From positions 46,469-110,468 of the forward strand of contig CAZCFZ010000004.1 of assembly GCA_964498065.1 (NCBI GenBank): 64,000 bases of DNA, read 5' to 3'. The notes beneath the pieces were generated by a model that saw only the letters and a program-made list of their open reading frames with translations, ran no database searches and had not been told where the DNA came from. The translations under genes were made by a program, and so were the position numbers. Positions 60,285 to 64,000 of the stretch are shown here, one piece after another (the first letter of the stretch is position 1; the number at the start of each line of letters is the position of its first letter). The DNA is from FEN-1297 sp964498065. GTDB taxonomy: Bacteria; Bacteroidota; Ignavibacteria; Ignavibacteriales; Ignavibacteriaceae.

Positions 60285-61220
60285 TTAATGTAAAAGTTTC
60301 AGAATTCTGTCCGGCCGAATAGATCCGATTAATTTAAAGAAATTGATAAAAGGTATGTTCCTGTCCCATGAAAATAATACGATAAATGCTTCACCTTCAA
60401 TATTATCTGAGGGAACAAATCCCCAATAACGGCTGTCGGCACTATCGTCCCGGTTGTCTCCCATCATGAAGTAATAATCTTTTTTAAATGTATATGAAGT
60501 AACGGGTTTTCCTTCAATTGTAACTGTACCGTTATTAACTGCGACTACTCTTTTACCATATTCGCGGTCGATAATAATTTCCCACTGTTCTACATTATTA
60601 GTATTTAGCTGAATAGTATAACCCTTCTTTGGAACTATTATGGGGCCGTAATTATCTTCATTCCAGGGCATTCCTCTCGGGAAAATATCCGGGTTGATCA
60701 TAGTTGCCGGTTTGATGTAAGGTTCCATGTACAGAATATGCGTCGGTATCCAAAATTGTTTATGATTAACATAGACAACTTTATTTATTACTTGAATAGT
60801 ATCGCCGGGAAGTCCTATACAGCGTTTTACATAACTGACATTAAGCTGCTTCGCTTTTAAAAGATCCCTGTCGCCGGGGTATTCGAAAACAACTATATCT
60901 TTTCTATGAACTTTACGAAGTGCGGGCAGCCTGAAGTGAGGTATTTCTATTTGTGTAAACGGAATATACTTCGGTGATTCCGAACCGTATATAAATTTGT
61001 TTACCAGTACAAAATCGCCGACAAGAATTGTATCTTCCATCGAACCGGTCGGTATTCTTGTATTCTGAATTACAAATGTAATTATAAAAAAAGCTGCTAT
61101 TGCAGCAAACAGCAGCGATTTAATAAACTCTTTGGCTTTCTCTTTTTGTGTCTTTGGCTCTTTTTTCTCTTCTTCGGATTTAACTCCGAAAAATTTCTTT
61201 AAGCCGTTTTTAAATGACAA
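60285..61220 (-). CDS. lepB: Signal peptidase I (copy 1)
   Basis: The protein is 311 residues. A basic, Lys/Glu-rich N-terminus is followed by one membrane helix (about 36-52). The catalytic serine S60 is in TRIPTGSMEDTI and the general base K132 is in VSYVKRCIGLPGD. The box E motif MMGDNRDDSADSRYWG is present. It cleaves signal peptides of exported proteins on the outer face of the inner membrane. It is a close tandem paralogue of the next gene (61371-62306), equal in length and motif spacing. Confidence 0.96.
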   Translation of the reverse strand: MSFKNGLKKFFGVKSEEEKKEPKTQKEKAKEFIKSLLFAAIAAFFIITFVIQNTRIPTGSMEDTILVGDFVLVNKFIYGSESPKYIPFTQIEIPHFRLPALRKVHRKDIVVFEYPGDRDLLKAKQLNVSYVKRCIGLPGDTIQVINKVVYVNHKQFWIPTHILYMEPYIKPATMINPDIFPRGMPWNEDNYGPIIVPKKGYTIQLNTNNVEQWEIIIDREYGKRVVAVNNGTVTIEGKPVTSYTFKKDYYFMMGDNRDDSADSRYWGFVPSDNIEGEAFIVLFSWDRNIPFINFFKLIGSIRPDRILKLLH

Positions 61221-61370
61221 TTTTTTCTCCGACTGTAAGTGTAGTAATAATTCTATTTTTTAATTCGACAAAATATTTGCTTTTCAAATTTAGATAAAAA
61301 TTTTTCTATTCCAAGTAATTAAAATCAAAGCAGGAATATCATCATAAAATTGTTTAGAAGAATAAAATTG

Positions 61371-62306
61371 TTAATGCAAAAGCAATAATATTCTGTCCGG
61401 TCTGATTGAGCCGATCAATTTGAAGAAATCGGTGAATGGTATGTCTCTATTCCATGAAAACAAAGTAATAAAAGCTTCGGCTTCAACATTGTCTCTTGGA
61501 ACAAAGCCCCAATACCGGCTGTCCCAGCTTTCATCGCGGTTATCACCCATCATAAAATAATAATTTTTTTTAAAAGTATATGATGTTACTGGTTTACCTT
61601 CGATTTCCACTATTCCGTTTTTAACCGATACAACTTTTGTGCCGTATTCCCGGTCTATTGTTATTTCCCATTGTCCTACATTATATATGTTCAATGGAAT
61701 TGTGTAGCCTTTTTTAGGTACGATCAATGGTCCGTAATTATCCGAATTCCACGGCATTCCTTTTGGAAATATATTGGGATCTACCATACCCTTTGGAATA
61801 GACTGATACTTGGTGTAAAGAATATGAGAAGGTATCGGGAACTGCTTATGATTGACGTAAACAACTCTGTTTATTACTTGAATTGTATCTCCTGGAATTC
61901 CAATGCACCTTTTTACGTAGCTGACGTTTAATGTTCCGGCTTTAACAACATCACGGCCTCCCGGGAATTCAAAAACTACAATATCGTTTCGATGAGGATC
62001 TTTTAATGCCGGAAGTCTGAAATGAGGAATAGCAATTTGTGTAAAAGGGATATACCTCGGAGATTCGGATCCGTATATAAATTTATTTACAAGAACAAAA
62101 TCGCCGACAAGAATTGTATCTTCCATTGAGCCGGTTGGAATCCTCGTGTTTTGTACAATAAAAGTAATAATAAAGAAAGCAGCAATACCCGCAAATATTA
62201 ATGACTCGATGAATTCTTTAAACTTTTCTTTAGGGGTTAAGGGCTTCCGGTCTTCTTCTTTGGGTTTTCTTCCGAATATTTTTTTGAAACCATCTTTAAA
62301 CGCCAA
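61371..62306 (-). CDS. lepB: Signal peptidase I (copy 2)
   Basis: The 311 residues align with the neighbouring lepB copy without length change. S60 is in TRIPTGSMEDTI, K132 in VSYVKRCIGIPGD and box E is MMGDNRDESWDSRYWG, so both copies look active. They differ mostly in the insert around residues 160-190 and in the N-terminal tail. The gene starts 29 bases after gatB ends and probably shares its transcript, whereas copy 1 follows after 150 bases. Confidence 0.96.
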   Translation of the reverse strand: MAFKDGFKKIFGRKPKEEDRKPLTPKEKFKEFIESLIFAGIAAFFIITFIVQNTRIPTGSMEDTILVGDFVLVNKFIYGSESPRYIPFTQIAIPHFRLPALKDPHRNDIVVFEFPGGRDVVKAGTLNVSYVKRCIGIPGDTIQVINRVVYVNHKQFPIPSHILYTKYQSIPKGMVDPNIFPKGMPWNSDNYGPLIVPKKGYTIPLNIYNVGQWEITIDREYGTKVVSVKNGIVEIEGKPVTSYTFKKNYYFMMGDNRDESWDSRYWGFVPRDNVEAEAFITLFSWNRDIPFTDFFKLIGSIRPDRILLLLH

Positions 62307-62335
62307 TGCTTACTCCATGATAAGAATTAATTTGT

Positions 62336-63784
62336 TTAATTAGTTCTTAGCTTTCCCAATTTTTCTTTTAGAATTTTATTTACAATTTGCGGATTAGCTT
62401 TCCCTTTTGTTTCCTTCATAACCTGGCCGACAAAGAAACCGAGAACTTTTTCTTCACCGTTTATATACTGCTGAACTTGTTTTTGATTGTTTCCTAATAT
62501 TTGTTCAACAGTTTTTTCAATTTCAGATGAGTCTGAAATCTGAACAAGATTTTTCTCTTTTACGATTGACGACGGCTTTTTGTTTTCTTTAATCATAACC
62601 GGGAAAACATCCTTGGCAATTTTTCCGCTAATCGTTCCGTTTTTAATCAGGTTTATTAATTCGCCTAAATTTTCCGGCGGAACAGAAAAATCTTTTATAT
62701 CTATTTTTTCTTCATTAATAATTTTTAAAACATCGGTCATTATCCAGTTGCTGGCGGATTTAAAATCATCCGTAACCGCCGCAACTTTTTCATAGTAATC
62801 AGCAGTCGACCTTGTTTGCGTTAATATTTCCGCATCATATTTCGGAAGACTATATTGAGAAACAAATCTATCTTTTCTTGAATCCGGAAGTTCGGGTAAT
62901 TCTTTTGCGATTTCGTTTTTCCATTCATCATTAACAATTACAGGTACCAAATCCGGGTCGGGAAAATACCTGTAATCATGAGCTTCTTCTTTGCTTCTCA
63001 TTGAAGATGCTTCATTTAAATCCGCATTCCATAGAAGCGTTTCCTGTACAATTTTTCCGCCGTCTTCAAGTATTTCAATCTGTCTGTCTATCTCATAAGT
63101 TAAAGCTTTTTCAACATTCCTGAATGAGTTCATGTTTTTAATTTCGGTTTTTGTTCCAAAGCTTTTTTTGCCTTTTAATCTTACGGAAATATTTGCATCG
63201 CATCTTAGCGATCCTTCTTCCATGTTGCCGTCGCAAATTCCTAAATATTGAACTATCTGTTTAATCTTTGTTAAGTAAAGATATGCTTCCATGGGAGTTC
63301 TCATATCGGGTTCGCTGACAATTTCCATTAATGGAACTCCGCATCTGTTCACATCAACCAAAGTATCATATGATTGGTCGTGAATTGATTTCCCTGCATC
63401 TTCCTCCATATGAATCCGGGTAATTCCAATCCTCTTTAATTGTTCATCCGGAAGTTGTACATCTATATGTCCGAATTCACAAATTGGCTCTTCATACTGT
63501 GAAATCTGATATCCTTTCGGTAGATCGGGATAAAAATAATTTTTCCTTGCAAAAATAGATTTTTCATTTATGGTGCAGTCAGTTGCAAGACCCATAAGCA
63601 CTGTAAATTCAACCACTTTTTTATTTAAAACGGGCAGAACCCCGGGGTGACCGAGACAAACCGGGCAGACGTTTCTGTTGGGCTCATTCCCGAATTTTGT
63701 TGAGCAGCCGCAAAATGCTTTGGATTCGGTTAATAACTGGGCATGTACTTCAAGGCCAATTACTGCTTCGTATTTATCGTTCAT
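62336..63784 (-). CDS. gatB: Aspartyl/glutamyl-tRNA amidotransferase subunit B
   Basis: Part of the GatCAB complex, which converts misacylated Glu-tRNA(Gln) or Asp-tRNA(Asn) to the amide. The 482-residue protein opens YEAVIGLEVHAQL. The zinc-binding cysteines are in CGCSTKFG and CPVCLGHPG, and GVPLMEIVSEPD and GSLRCDANIS follow. The C-terminal YqeY-like tail domain is present (about 330-482). gatA and gatC are not in the window. Confidence 0.97.
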   Translation of the reverse strand: MNDKYEAVIGLEVHAQLLTESKAFCGCSTKFGNEPNRNVCPVCLGHPGVLPVLNKKVVEFTVLMGLATDCTINEKSIFARKNYFYPDLPKGYQISQYEEPICEFGHIDVQLPDEQLKRIGITRIHMEEDAGKSIHDQSYDTLVDVNRCGVPLMEIVSEPDMRTPMEAYLYLTKIKQIVQYLGICDGNMEEGSLRCDANISVRLKGKKSFGTKTEIKNMNSFRNVEKALTYEIDRQIEILEDGGKIVQETLLWNADLNEASSMRSKEEAHDYRYFPDPDLVPVIVNDEWKNEIAKELPELPDSRKDRFVSQYSLPKYDAEILTQTRSTADYYEKVAAVTDDFKSASNWIMTDVLKIINEEKIDIKDFSVPPENLGELINLIKNGTISGKIAKDVFPVMIKENKKPSSIVKEKNLVQISDSSEIEKTVEQILGNNQKQVQQYINGEEKVLGFFVGQVMKETKGKANPQIVNKILKEKLGKLRTN

Positions 63785-64000
63785 TATGATGTTTTTGATT
63801 TTCGAATTTCAAATATAAAAAAGAAATGGTACATATTAAAAGACAAAAGCGAGTTTTAGTATTATCTGTATTTTTTGAATTTCTGTCAAACATAAATAAT
63901 AATAACTAATACTATTACATTTAATAATTTTTTATGTCATCCCTATGGTGGGTGTCGCATAGAAAAGCGTAAAATTGTTAAAAGATTAATTGTTTTAATA
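63785..64000. other. Intergenic sequence to the window end
   Basis: The 216 bases upstream of gatB are AT-rich. A TGTCATCCCTATGGTGGGTG string at about 63934 may be the end of another dispersed TGTCAT-type repeat that continues past the window. No gene is supported. Confidence 0.4.

Noticed and set aside
63822..63900. Small basic open frame starting ATGGTACATATTAAAAG near the window end
   Set aside because: No ribosome site and no recognisable family; AT-rich chance frame.

Overview
The window is AT-rich bacterial DNA. It most likely comes from the Ignavibacteria (Ignavibacteriales/Melioribacter-like, Bacteroidota-Chlorobi group). Two cell-surface proteins end in a type IX secretion sorting domain of the NYPNPFNPTTKIKY type, which is very common in that lineage. 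A bTHX-type small ribosomal protein, a SusC-like receptor with a carboxypeptidase-regulatory domain, and many SpoIIE-type phosphatases and PAS kinases fit the same group. This assignment is inferred from protein style; no 16S gene is present. I saw no rRNA, tRNA or CRISPR array.

Layout. 1-3507: the end of an outer-membrane protein, aroK-aroB, an intergenic region holding two copies of a structured element, and nadA. 3504-6667 (minus): a sensor kinase, purA and a STAS protein. 6957-16591 (plus): an ECF sigma factor with a large membrane anti-sigma protein, followed by a partner-switching cluster (SpoIIE phosphatase, STAS antagonist, RsbW-like kinase, GAF-GAF-SpoIIE, PDZ-membrane-GAF-SpoIIE). 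16703-18982: a TonB-dependent receptor. 19083-20660 is the accessory part: a MITE-like element, an IS200/REP-associated transposase flanked by 37-bp palindromic repeats, and a SnoaL-like gene of foreign-looking composition. 21122-23405: a lipoprotein hydrolase, a DksA-zinc-finger/SpoIIE fusion, and the 39-residue bTHX gene. 23592-35213 (minus): a metallophosphoesterase, secDF, a nucleoside salvage operon (cdd-tdk-nupC-punA), a methyltransferase/glycosyltransferase pair and a UvrD helicase. 35822-41584 (plus): clpC, a pterin carbinolamine dehydratase, a PAP2 protein, pyrE and a fifth SpoIIE phosphatase. 41622-45534 (minus): two T9SS cargo proteins. 45535-46076: dispersed repeats. 46077-52446: an aldehyde dehydrogenase and two PAS histidine kinases. 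52782-57379 (plus): truA, an SDR, a DUF2231 protein, an outer-membrane barrel, an enoyl-CoA hydratase and a degenerate polysaccharide-deacetylase-like protein. 57555-63784 (minus): an M16 protease pair, two signal peptidases I and gatB.

How the genes work together. Most are housekeeping: aromatic amino-acid, NAD, purine and pyrimidine synthesis, nucleoside salvage, Sec export, signal-peptide cleavage, and tRNA modification or charging. The distinctive theme is serine-phosphorylation partner switching. Five SpoIIE-type phosphatases with different sensor modules, two STAS antagonists and one RsbW-like kinase lie in one window, and no sigma-B-type target is visible. The best candidates for undescribed biology are the duplicated structured intergenic element at 2024-2427, the DksA-finger/phosphatase fusion, and the repeat arms around the transposase.
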